From contig JAKFER010000083.1 of NCBI GenBank assembly GCA_036675565.1, positions 1 through 17,285 on the forward strand: 17,285 bases of DNA. Reading direction: 5' to 3'. Shown in pieces: positions 1-8,100 of the stretch. The notes under the pieces are model-generated. The model worked only from the letters and a program-made list of their open reading frames with translations, did no database searches and was not told the DNA's origin. Source of the DNA: JACCYQ01 sp036675565. Lineage in GTDB: Bacteria; Bacteroidota; Bacteroidia; Chitinophagales; Chitinophagaceae. Made by a program: the position numbers and the translations under genes. The first letter of the stretch is position 1. The number at the start of each line of letters is the position of its first letter.

Positions 1-1
1 A

Positions 2-589
2 GCATTTTATATGTTCCGTTTATACTTCTCCATTTTCTGGAAAGTACATACGCCACTCAAGGTTGCAGCGCATGATAACCATGCAGATGGAACAGCATCC
101 ATGAAATGGCCGCTGATCATTTTATCTGTTTGTTCCATTGCTGCAGGTTTTGTTCCATTTGCCAGCCTGGTTACCCCCGATGGAGTGCCCATGCAAACAC
201 ATATGGACCTGGTGTTTTCTGCTTTACCTGTTGCGCTGGTTTTGGTTGCCATTTTTATCGCTTCCTGGTTATACAAAAAGCAAAATGAAAAACCAGCAAG
301 AATTGCTGCAGCATTTGGTGGATTGTACCGGGCAACTTATAAAAAGTTTTATATCGACGAGATCTATTTGTTTATCACCCAAAAAATTATTTTCAATTTA
401 ATTGGTAGACCCGCAGCATGGATAGACAAAAATGTGGTAGATGGCATGATGAATGGAATAGGCAATATTACCACCACCACTTCACACAAGATCAAAGGCA
501 TTCAGTCAGGAAAAGTGCAATCATATGCTTTGTATTTTTTTAGTGGTGTTGCAGGATTGGCGGTGCTGTTTATTTACTTCTGGAAGTGA
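2..589 (+). CDS. nuoL: NADH-quinone oxidoreductase subunit L, C-terminal part (5' end outside window)
   Basis: This is the last 195 residues of the NuoL/ND5 antiporter-like subunit of complex I, which carries protons across the inner membrane at the far end of the membrane arm. The reading frame is open from the first codon (position 2) through AFYMFRLYF, so the gene starts upstream of the window and the internal ATG at 11 is not the true start. Visible parts are transmembrane helices around LIILSVCSIAAGFVPFA and VFSALPVALVLVAIFIASWLY, the family segment YKKFYIDEIYLF, a long stretch compatible with the NuoL lateral helix, and a final hydrophobic helix YALYFFSGVAGLAVLFIYFW. nuoM and nuoN follow in the canonical L-M-N order on the same strand, 203 bp downstream. 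The identification rests on the C-terminal motifs and on gene order. Confidence 0.93.
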   Translation, partial: AFYMFRLYFSIFWKVHTPLKVAAHDNHADGTASMKWPLIILSVCSIAAGFVPFASLVTPDGVPMQTHMDLVFSALPVALVLVAIFIASWLYKKQNEKPARIAAAFGGLYRATYKKFYIDEIYLFITQKIIFNLIGRPAAWIDKNVVDGMMNGIGNITTTTSHKIKGIQSGKVQSYALYFFSGVAGLAVLFIYFWK

Positions 590-744
590 GTTTCGGGTTT
601 CAAGTTTAAAGTTTAAAGTTTAAAGTTTAAAGTTTAAAGTTTAAAGTTTATTAAAATTGAAACACCAACTAATAATAGATGTTCAAAAAAAATAAAACAT
701 TTCAATATTCAGAATCCGTAACATTAAACCTTAAACACGAAACA
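590..744. repeat. nuoL-nuoM spacer: GTTTAAA heptamer array inside an imperfect inverted repeat
   Basis: Immediately after the nuoL stop, GTTTCGGGTTT leads into six perfect tandem copies of the heptamer GTTTAAA plus a partial seventh (604-650). The right side, TTAAACCTTAAACACGAAAC (about 725-744), is an imperfect reverse complement of the left edge (590-611), so the spacer can fold back on itself in the transcript. The same motif pair borders the nuoM-nuoN spacer. Tandem heptamers of this kind can slip in copy number. No gene was seen. Confidence 0.8.
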
Positions 745-754
745 AAAACAAAAC

Positions 755-792
755 TCTAAACATCTAAACAACTAAACTTCTAAACAAAAACC
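755..792 (+). repeat. CTAAAC leader repeat in front of nuoM
   Basis: Four near-identical units, CTAAACATCTAAACAACTAA and onward (CTCTAAAC, ATCTAAAC, AACTAAAC, TTCTAAAC), end a few bases before the nuoM ATG. The tract is A-rich and G-free, so it should be unstructured, and no Shine-Dalgarno sequence is present. This suits the A-rich leaders favoured by Bacteroidota ribosomes. The same unit precedes nuoN and the small gene at 4026. Confidence 0.65.
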
Positions 793-2271
793 ATGTCCCT
801 CTCCTTACTCATCATCATACCGCTGCTAACCGCCATCAGCATTTTATTTTGCAAAGGATTAAACCAGGTAAGGAATGTTTCATTATTCGGATCTGTTGCG
901 CAACTGGGACTTACTATATTTTTATTGATTGCTTACTGGCAGCAACGCTCATTGGGCAATGATTCGCAGATGTTGTTTGAATTTAATTATACCTGGTTCG
1001 AAGCGCTGAAAATAAATTATCATGTTGGTGTTGACGGTATTTCCATCGCCATGATCCTGTTAACCGCATTCGTTGTACTCGCCGGTGTTTTGGTTTCATG
1101 GACCACGGAAAAACTGAGCAAAGAATTTTTCTTCTTATTGATATTATTAAGTGTTGGTGCTTATGGATTCTTTATTTCGCTTGACCTGTTTACTTTATTT
1201 TTCTTTTTGGAAATAGCCGTGATCCCTAAATTTTTATTGATCGGTGTATGGGGCTCTGGCAAAAAAGAATACAGTGCCATGAAACTGGCATTGATGTTAA
1301 TGGGAGGCTCCGCTCTGGTGTTTGTAGGATTAGCCGGCATCTTTTTCAACACCGGCACCTTTGATATTTTACAGATATCACAAATGTCCATTCCGCTTTC
1401 GGTGCAAAAATTATTTTTTCCTTTTGCTTTTATTGGCTTCGGTGTTTTCACTGCATTGTTCCCGTTTCATACCTGGGTACCCGATGGTCACTCCTCGGCA
1501 CCCACAGCGGCATCCATGTTCCTGGCTGGCATTTCTATGAAGCTGGGTGGATATGGTTGTTTACGCGTGGCTACTTATTTAATGCCAGATGCGGCACATG
1601 AATATTCATGGATCATTATTTTACTGGCGACCATTGCCATCATTTATGGCGCCTTCGCTACCATGATGCAGAAAGATCTGAAATATATCAACGCGTATTC
1701 ATCAGTGAGTCACTGCGGTTTTGTTTTACTCGGTATTGGTATGCTAACCAAAACAGCTATCAACGGTGCTGTACTGCAAATGGTTTCACACGGCTTGATG
1801 ACGGCCCTTTTCTTTGCCGCTATCGGTATGATCTATAGCAGGACACATACAAGACTGGTTGCGCAATTGGGTGGCTTATTAAAAGTAACGCCATTTATTT
1901 CCACGGTGTTTGTCATTGCAGGTTTATGTTCTTTGGGATTGCCTGGTCTGAGTGGTTTTGTTGCGGAGATGACGGTGTTTATGGGTGCATGGCAAAACCC
2001 TGATGGATGGTACCGGCTTGCAACTATTTTAGCCTGTGCATCGATTGTGGTAACTGCAGTTTATATTTTAAGAGCGACAGGTAAAACGATTTTCGGACCC
2101 ATGAGCTCTGCTTATGATAAATTAACAGATGCCACCTGGAACGAAAAACTGGCAGCCAGTTTACTGATCAGTGGAATTGTATTGGTTGGTGTGGCTCCAT
2201 TCCTGATTCTTGAATTGATAGAACCCGGGACGGAAATCATTATGGAGAAATTATTGACGATTGTCGATTAG
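793..2271 (+). CDS. nuoM: NADH-quinone oxidoreductase subunit M
   Basis: NuoM/ND4, one of the three antiporter-like proton channels of the complex I membrane arm, 492 aa and of normal length. Recognisable motifs are YHVGVDGISIAMILLTAF (about 76-93), the TM5 glutamate E140 in FFLEIAVIPKF, PFHTWVPDGHSSAPTAASMF (about 224-243), the lysine K250 in ISMKLGGYG, and E392 in SGFVAEMTVFMGAW. These match the E. coli NuoM key residues E144, K265 and E407. Odd: the position matching the E. coli TM7 lysine K234 (five residues before the Pro of PFH) is Phe219 here, while an extra lysine, K146, lies six residues after E140. The start ATG at 793 follows the CTAAAC leader. The gene sits between nuoL and nuoN and was probably cotranscribed with them despite the repeat-filled spacers. 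Confidence 0.96.
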   Translation: MSLSLLIIIPLLTAISILFCKGLNQVRNVSLFGSVAQLGLTIFLLIAYWQQRSLGNDSQMLFEFNYTWFEALKINYHVGVDGISIAMILLTAFVVLAGVLVSWTTEKLSKEFFFLLILLSVGAYGFFISLDLFTLFFFLEIAVIPKFLLIGVWGSGKKEYSAMKLALMLMGGSALVFVGLAGIFFNTGTFDILQISQMSIPLSVQKLFFPFAFIGFGVFTALFPFHTWVPDGHSSAPTAASMFLAGISMKLGGYGCLRVATYLMPDAAHEYSWIIILLATIAIIYGAFATMMQKDLKYINAYSSVSHCGFVLLGIGMLTKTAINGAVLQMVSHGLMTALFFAAIGMIYSRTHTRLVAQLGGLLKVTPFISTVFVIAGLCSLGLPGLSGFVAEMTVFMGAWQNPDGWYRLATILACASIVVTAVYILRATGKTIFGPMSSAYDKLTDATWNEKLAASLLISGIVLVGVAPFLILELIEPGTEIIMEKLLTIVD

Positions 2272-2272
2272 A

Positions 2273-2370
2273 AGTTTCGTGTTTAAAGTTTCGGGTTTAA
2301 AGTTGTCGCTAATTGGAGATCCAAATGTTCACATGAAGAACCCGAAACTTTAAACATTAAACTCGAAACA
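2273..2370. repeat. nuoM-nuoN spacer inverted repeat
   Basis: GTTTAAAGTTTCGGG at 2281-2295 and its exact reverse complement CCCGAAACTTTAAAC at 2341-2355 form a perfect 15-bp stem around a 45-nt spacer. Looser outer arms (GTTTCGTG on the left; ACTCGAAAC on the right) extend it with a small bulge. The left arm begins two bases after the nuoM stop. It could act as an intercistronic RNA hairpin that stabilises or attenuates the nuo transcript. No T-run follows the right arm, so it does not look like a standard intrinsic terminator. Confidence 0.8.
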
Positions 2371-2377
2371 AAAAACC

Positions 2378-2416
2378 AAACCCTAAACGCCTAAACAACT
2401 AAACATCTAAACAACT
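2378..2416 (+). repeat. CTAAAC leader repeat in front of nuoN
   Basis: Four CTAAAC units (CCCTAAAC, GCCTAAAC, AACTAAAC, ATCTAAAC) end just before the nuoN ATG at 2421. This is the same G-poor, A-rich leader seen before nuoM and before the gene at 4026, and again there is no Shine-Dalgarno sequence. Confidence 0.65.
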
Positions 2417-2420
2417 CGCT

Positions 2421-3830
2421 ATGTGGACCAATATATTAATACTGATGAAACAGGAGATGGCGCTGATGGTTCTCATCTTCGTTATCATGTTTTTGAAACT
2501 TGGGAAAGATCGAAGCAATGAAACCTATATGAAGATCGTGAACGTGTTGTTGCTGGTAAACCTGGTTGTTGGTTTTTTCTGGAACCGGGAAGGCATGTTG
2601 TTTAATGAAATGTTTCGCACCAACCCATTGATGGTTCTTGAAAAAAGTATTTTAAACCTGGCCATACTCATTATTTCCATGCAATCCTATTCATGGTTAA
2701 AAACACATAAACATGTTCCCGAATTTTACATGTTGTTATTATCCACCATGTTGGGCATGTTCTTTATGATATCGGGCGGAAATTTTTTAATGTTTTATTT
2801 AGGACTTGAATTATCAACCATACCATTGGCAGCCGCGGCTAATTTTGACCTGACCAAAAGAAGATCATCAGAAGCTGCAATGAAACTGATATTCTCTTCT
2901 GCATTCTCATCCGGTTTATTGTTGTTTGGCATATCCATGATCTATGGCACTACCGGCACATTGATCTTTTCTGAACTGCCGCAATATTTATCCAATGATC
3001 CGTTACAGATCTTTGCATTTATTTTAGTGTTGGCTGGATTTGCTTTCAAGATATCCGTTGTTCCATTTCATTTATGGACGGCTGACGTGTACGAAGGTGC
3101 ACCGGTGGCAGTCACCTCATTTTTATCCGTTGTGTCCAAAGGTGCGGTGATCTTTGTTTTTGTTTCCGTTTTGTATTCCGTTTTTCAACCCATTGCAGCA
3201 TCCTGGTATAACATGTTATTTGTTTTATCACTGGTTACCATCATCATCGGCAATTTATTTGCATTAAGACAGGATAATTTTAAACGGTTCCTGGCTTTTT
3301 CTTCGATTGCGCAGGTGGGATTTATACTGGTGGGTATTACCGGCAGTTCGGATATTGCGACAACTTCAGTTGTTTATTTTGTGCTGATCTATGTGTTCTC
3401 AAACCTGGCGGCTTTTGGTGTTGTTGCATTGGTAAGCAGTATAACAGGTAAAGAAAAGATCAGTGATTATAAAAATTTCTATAAGACAAATCCAGTGCTA
3501 TCATGGGTATTGACCATCGCCTTATTTTCACTAGCAGGTGTACCACCAACGGCTGGTTTTTTTGGTAAATTCTTTTTACTGATTGCCGGTGCGGGTAAAG
3601 GAAATTATTTACTGATATCCATTGCCGCATTGAATATGGTAATATCATTTTATTATTACCTGCGGATCGTGAAAGCCATCTTTATGGATGCGAACGAAAG
3701 ACCGATTGCAAAGATCAACGTGCCTTTGATGCCCAGGCTTGCATTTTATGTTTGTATTGCAGGCATATTGCTGGTTGGATTGATCAGTTGGTTCTATGAT
3801 CATATTTTTGCCCTGGTGGTGAGTAGTTGA
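2421..3830 (+). CDS. nuoN: NADH-quinone oxidoreductase subunit N
   Basis: NuoN/ND2, the antiporter-like subunit of complex I nearest the quinone site among the L-M-N trio, 469 aa and normal in length. The chain is almost entirely hydrophobic helices. Key residues are in place: E130 in MFYLGLELSTIPL (TM5 glutamate), K210 in GFAFKISVVPFHLWTADVYEGAP (TM7 lysine) and K240 in SVVSKGA. The TM12-type motif is SLAGVPPTAGFFGKFFL. The TM7 lysine is retained here, in contrast to NuoM in the same operon. The start is the ATG after the CTAAAC leader; an internal ATG at residue 9 is less likely because the first residues already form part of the first helix. It is the last recognised complex I gene here; the operon seems to run on into the small gene at 4026. 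Confidence 0.96.
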   Translation: MWTNILILMKQEMALMVLIFVIMFLKLGKDRSNETYMKIVNVLLLVNLVVGFFWNREGMLFNEMFRTNPLMVLEKSILNLAILIISMQSYSWLKTHKHVPEFYMLLLSTMLGMFFMISGGNFLMFYLGLELSTIPLAAAANFDLTKRRSSEAAMKLIFSSAFSSGLLLFGISMIYGTTGTLIFSELPQYLSNDPLQIFAFILVLAGFAFKISVVPFHLWTADVYEGAPVAVTSFLSVVSKGAVIFVFVSVLYSVFQPIAASWYNMLFVLSLVTIIIGNLFALRQDNFKRFLAFSSIAQVGFILVGITGSSDIATTSVVYFVLIYVFSNLAAFGVVALVSSITGKEKISDYKNFYKTNPVLSWVLTIALFSLAGVPPTAGFFGKFFLLIAGAGKGNYLLISIAALNMVISFYYYLRIVKAIFMDANERPIAKINVPLMPRLAFYVCIAGILLVGLISWFYDHIFALVVSS

Positions 3831-3893
3831 TAGGTTGATTGACAACTGGAATTTGGAATTGGGAATTTGGAATTAGGCTGATTTTCAACTATA
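3820..3893 (+). repeat. TGAGTAGTTGATA / GGAATTTGGAATT repeat, copy 1
   Basis: The end of nuoN, including its last codons and stop, and the following about 65 bases match the end of the next gene (copy 2 at 4409-4492). Both read TGAGTAGTTGATA across the stop codon, then a GTTGATTG-type run, then GGGAATTTGGAATTAGGCTG. It is a dispersed low-complexity repeat that overlaps the coding end by a few codons. Confidence 0.7.
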
Positions 3894-3918
3894 CATCTTA
3901 TGGTCTAAACAACTAAAC

Positions 3919-3947
3919 TTGTCATGCTGAGCTTTTCGAAGCACGAC
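3919..3947. repeat. Short dispersed repeat with UUCG-type hairpin
   Basis: TTGTCATGCTGAGCTTTTCG followed by AAGCACGAC resembles the widespread Bacteroidota intergenic element of the GTCATGCTGAGC...GAAGCATGAC type (recognised from memory, not searched). Its core GCTT-TTCG-AAGC would give an RNA stem capped by a UUCG tetraloop. It is embedded between CTAAAC units in the nuoN-orf131 spacer. Confidence 0.55.
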
Positions 3948-3948
3948 A

Positions 3949-4024
3949 CCTAAACATCTAAACAACTAAACATTATTTAACTCTCTAACTACTGCTAAGC
4001 CCTAAACTCTAAACGCTAAACTCA
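3949..4024 (+). repeat. CTAAAC leader repeat in front of the gene at 4026
   Basis: CCTAAACATCTAAACAACTA opens the array, and CCCTAAACTCTAAACGCTAA closes it immediately before the ATG at 4026. This is the third instance of the same leader ahead of a start codon in this operon. No Shine-Dalgarno sequence is visible. Confidence 0.65.
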
Positions 4025-4025
4025 A

Positions 4026-4421
4026 ATGGCTATCAATAAAAATCACGAATTTGAAGAACTGGATGGCATCAAGTGCGCCATTGTGGAAAAGAATGCACCG
4101 CAACATCGGGTTGATTTTATAAAGCCCTTACTTGAATTCAATAAATTCACGGTTGTTGTTGTGCCGAGTCCACCACCAAAAGTAGTTCCGGTACCAGCAG
4201 CCACTGTTGTGAATGAAGAAACCATTGCTGAACCGCCCCCGCCTCCACCCGCTACCTTCACGATCGGTGTTACGGATGTAACGTTTAACCCGATCAATGC
4301 CATCTTTGGCCGCTTATTAAAAACGTCGGATGGACATATTGTTACATTGGCTTACTGGCAGCAACTGGAAACCATTTCGCATGATGAAGTGCCTTATTAT
4401 GAGAGGAAGCTGAGTAGTTGA
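4026..4421 (+). CDS. Small proline-rich protein of unknown function downstream of nuoN
   Basis: A 131-aa protein that I do not recognise. It has no signal peptide and no membrane helix, so it is probably cytoplasmic. Residues 1-46 are a compact charged/hydrophobic segment (EELDGIKCAIVEKN...), 47-80 form a flexible linker with PSPPPKVVPVPA and a run of six prolines (EPPPPPP), and 81-131 form a second ordered-looking segment (FTIGVTDVTFNPINAIFGRL...) that ends KLSS. The proline runs would need EF-P for smooth translation. It looks real: it follows nuoN on the same strand, carries the same CTAAAC leader as nuoM and nuoN, and codon use looks ordinary. A complex I accessory or an unrelated hitchhiker are both possible. 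The minus-strand frame opposite it is only a glycine-rich shadow of the proline codons. Confidence 0.75.
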   Translation: MAINKNHEFEELDGIKCAIVEKNAPQHRVDFIKPLLEFNKFTVVVVPSPPPKVVPVPAATVVNEETIAEPPPPPPATFTIGVTDVTFNPINAIFGRLLKTSDGHIVTLAYWQQLETISHDEVPYYERKLSS

Positions 4422-4492
4422 TAAGTTGAAAAGTTGATTGGTTGATTTGTTAGGAATTTGGTATTGGGAATTTGGAATTAGGCTGATTTTTT
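4409..4492 (+). repeat. TGAGTAGTTGATA / GGAATTTGGAATT repeat, copy 2
   Basis: This repeats the arrangement at the end of nuoN: TGAGTAGTTGATA spans the stop codon of the small gene, then GTTGA-type runs, then GGGAATTTGGAATTAGGCTG. As in copy 1, the repeat reaches into the final Ser-Ser codons. Confidence 0.7.
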
Positions 4493-4831
4493 GATCATCC
4501 ATTTAGTCTATTTTATTGTCCTGGATTGATAATTAAAACTCGTTAGCCAAACTTATAAACCACAGCGGACACGGCGTTCCATAATGTTACTGAATCAATT
4601 TTGTCATCACAGGGATCTCGGCGCTGTGTAATCTGAAAAATGAAACTTCCATAATTCGCAATTACGCAAATCCAGCGCCTTATTCCGTCGACCGCGATTA
4701 TAATAATTTTACCAAACTTCAGGACGGAATTCAGCGCCTTCAGAGTTGTCGCATAACACGAAGCGGAAACTGCATCCTACTTAACTCCTATCTGTGACCG
4801 AAAAATGTTGAGTGCAACTTGTGCGTGGCCC
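4493..4831. other. Gene-free stretch with remnants of the CACGGCG/CCGCTGTG repeat
   Basis: No credible coding frame was seen. AACCACAGCGGACACGGCG (about 4558-4576) is the reverse complement form of the repeat found three times at 9351-9549, and CTCGGCGCTGTGTAATCTG (about 4617-4635) resembles its other edge. CAGCGCCTT occurs twice (about 4673 and 4733). The stretch otherwise looks like decayed intergenic DNA between two operons that converge from opposite strands. Confidence 0.5.
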
Positions 4832-4912
4832 GGCTGCGTTGCGGCAGCATAACGCAGCCTTGAATTTTTTGTAACTTTTTTTTTCAAGAAAAAAAGTTAA
4901 AAGAAAAAAACA
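4832..4912 (-). repeat. Diverged two-hairpin core element (copy E, minus strand)
   Basis: Read on the minus strand there is a pyrimidine-rich tract (4912-4889), then CTTGAA / TTCAAG (4888-4883 with 4864-4859) around an 18-nt loop of form A7-GTTAC-A6, then GGCTGCGTT / AACGCAGCC (4859-4851 with 4840-4832) around a 10-nt loop. The order, the A-rich loop and the 10-nt second loop match the core of the four + strand copies, but both stems have different sequences that still pair. The flanks do not match the other copies. Confidence 0.6.
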
Positions 4913-5125
4913 ATGTGACAATTTGAAAATTTGAGAATGTGACAATGACCATGGCTCAATTATTCAAACACCCTTTCACAATCGCTCACAACTTTTCAAC
5001 CACTCTTAAATATTTAAACTCTTAAACCTTTAAACTAGATTCAACGATTGTTAATCCCTCAGCCTCAATCTTAACCTAAACCTTAACACAAAACTATCGC
5101 TCCACCAACGCCAACCCCTAAACGC
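4913..5125. other. Low-complexity spacer between converging transcripts
   Basis: No gene was seen. The stretch contains GTGACAATTTGAAAATTTGA and related runs, then TTTAAAC / CTTAAAC units (about 5008-5036) and a C-rich, A-rich tail with CCTAAAC units (about 5072-5125). This is the same low-complexity vocabulary as the nuo spacers. Confidence 0.5.
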
Positions 5126-5155
5126 AAAAAAAGAACCCCGACTGAGGTTCTTTTT
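5126..5155 (-). terminator. Intrinsic terminator of nifJ (possibly bidirectional)
   Basis: AAGAACC (5131-5137) pairs with GGTTCTT (5146-5152) around an 8-nt loop. On the minus strand the hairpin is followed by a run of T (complement of 5126-5132). It lies 22 bases past the nifJ stop. The + strand also ends in TTTTT, so it could stop transcription from both sides. Confidence 0.85.
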
Positions 5156-5177
5156 CTTCCAATTAACCAACATTACA

Positions 5178-8100
5178 CTACAATGCTTTCAGTGCTGCTA
5201 ATCTTTCCCAACGACGAACAATACCTTCATTTGCGAGGGCTAAAAATTCAGCTCCCTTTCCTGGTTCATTGTTCCTGATCGTTGCAAAACGGTTTTCATG
5301 ATACATGAATTCATCCAACGCCACACTTGGGTCTTTACTATCCACCACAAAACGTTGTCCTTTTTCTTTTAAAGGATTAAAACGGAACAGCGGCCAGTAA
5401 CCGGTTTTTACTGCAAGACTTTGTTGTTCCAAACCATGACTCATATCATAACCATGCGCAATGCAATGGCTGTAGGCAATAATGATGGATGGTCCGGGAA
5501 AAGCCTCTGCTTCTAAAATTGTTTTTAATGCATGCACATCATTGGCACCCATGGCTATTTCTGCAACAAATGCATTGCCATGTGCAATAGCCTGCATCGC
5601 GAGATCTTTTTTACCGGTTGTTTTACCTTTGATAGAAAATTTGGCACTGGCACCAATCGGTGTGGACTTTGATTTTTGTCCGCCGGTATTTGAATACACT
5701 TCCGTATCGAGTACCAGTATATTTATGTTTTCACCAGTTGATAATACATGATCCAAACCACTGAAACCAATATCATATGCCCATCCATCTCCCCCAACGA
5801 TCCACATGGATTTGCGCTCCAGGAAGTTGGCGATATTTAATAACTGGTTTGCTTTCGGATCTTTTAATTCTCTCAACCTGCGTTTTAATTCATTTACATT
5901 TTTGCGTTGTTCAATGATCTCCGCTTCCACTGTCTCATCGTTATTCAAAATAGATTCAACCAGTTCTTCACCCAATTCATTTTTTAAATAACCTGCAAGG
6001 CTCCTTGCATATTCTCTTTTCTGATCATTAGCCAATTTAATTCCCAAACCAAATTCAGCGTTATCCTCGAATAAGGAATTGGCCCATGCCGGTCCGCAAC
6101 CTTCACTGTTTGTTGTCCATGGAGTTGTTGGAAGATTACCTCCAAAGATGGAAGAACAACCTGTAGCATTGGCCACGATCATGCGATCGCCAAATAATTG
6201 TGTGAGTAATTTCAAATAAGGTGTTTCACCGCAGCCGCTGCAGGCGCCGGAGAATTCAAACAATGGCTCTAACAATTGAGAACCTTTTACTGTGCTCCTG
6301 TTGATCCTGGTACGATCGATATCAGGCAATGAAAGAAAATAATCCCAGTTCTTTTTCTCCACCTCTTTCAATGGTAATACATCGTGCATGTTAATAGCCT
6401 TATAACCCGGTTCGGTTTTACTTTCAATGGGGCAGACTTCATAACACAAATTACAGCCGGTGCAGTCTTCTACCGAAACCTGCAAAGTGTATGATTCCTG
6501 GTCTTTGAAAAATTCTTTACCAATCGGTGCGGTATGTTTGAAGAAATCAGGCGCATCAACCAGCAGGTCATTGTGATAAACTTTTGGACGGATGGCCGCA
6601 TGCGGGCAAACAAAGAAACATTTACCACATTGTGAACATAACTGCGGATCCCAAACCGGAACCTGGTCGGCAATATTTCTTTTCTCATATTTCGTAGTGC
6701 CGGATGGATAAGTACCATCAACCGGGAATGCACTCACAGGCAATTCATCGCCGTCGCCGGCTATTATTTTGGAGAGTACTTCCTGCACAAACAATGGAGC
6801 ACTCTGTGTTTTCAATATTTCAATTTCTTTGTTGCCGGTGGTATAACCGGTATAATCCACCTGGCTGAGATTGGCCAGTGTTTGATCAACCGCATCAAAA
6901 TTCTTTTGTATCACGGCTTCACCCTTGCGACCATAGGTTTTGCGGATGCTTTCTTTAATATATTCGATGGCCTGTTCTTTGGGTATCACATTGGAAATAG
7001 CAAAGAAGCAAGTTTGCAGGATGCTGTTAATGCGGCTACCCATACCCGTTTCTTTGGCAACCCTTGATGCATTGATCACATAAAATTTCAATTGTTTCTC
7101 TATGATCTCTTCCTGGATCTTTTTAGGGAGCTGATCCCAAACCTTATCTTTTTCAAAAGGTGTGTTGAGCAGGAAAGTGGCACCATGTTCGGCATCTTTC
7201 AGGATATCATATTTCTGTAAATAATTAAAATGATGACAGGCAATAAAATTAGCCGAGTTCACAAGGTAGGTAGACTGGATCGGCTTTTCACTGAATCGTA
7301 AATGCGATGTGGTTAATGATCCTGATTTTTTAGAATCGTACACAAAATATCCCTGTACATGATGATCGGTAACTTCACCAATGATCTTGATGGTATTTTT
7401 ATTGGCACTCACCGTTCCATCGGCACCCAGGCCAAAGAACAGTCCGCGGAAAAGATGCTGATCTTCCAATGAAAAATGATGATCATAATCCAGGCTGGTA
7501 AATGTTACATCATCATCGATGCCAATGGTAAATTGTTTTTTAGGATCTGTTTTATCCAGTTCATCAAAAACCGCTTTCACCATACCCGGGTTAAATTCTT
7601 TGGAAGCCAGTCCATAACGGCCACCTATAATCGAAGGCATGGCATCGTTCCAGCCGGCATGCAAGGCATTTACGATATCCATGAAAAGCGGCTCACCAAT
7701 AGCACCGGTTTCTTTGCAGCGATCCAGCACAGCTATTTTCTTTACTGTTTTGGGCAACGCATCAATAAAATGTTTTACAGAGAATGGGCGGAAAAGGTGC
7801 ACATGCAGATAGCCCGTTTTCTCTCCTTTCGCATTTAAATAATCAACGGTTTCTTCCACGGCCCCGGCGCCTGAGCCCATGATAATAATTACTTTTTCTG
7901 CCTCGGGGTGTCCATGGTATTCAAATAATTTATAAGTACGTCCTGTGAGCGCTGAAAAAGTTTCCATGGTTTCTTCAACAATCCCCGGAACATTCCAGTG
8001 AAACTTATTAGCTGCTTCCCTGCTCTGGAAAAATACATCGGGATTTTGTGCCGTACCCCGGATAAATGGATTGGAAGGATTCAGTGAGCGGTTCCTGTGC

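Noticed and set aside
604..650. CRISPR-like array
   Set aside because: Units are 7 bp with no spacers; it is a simple tandem heptamer.
4043..4303. Minus-strand frame with a glycine run opposite the small proline-rich gene
   Set aside because: The glycines are the reverse complement of the proline codons; the + strand frame has gene context and a leader.
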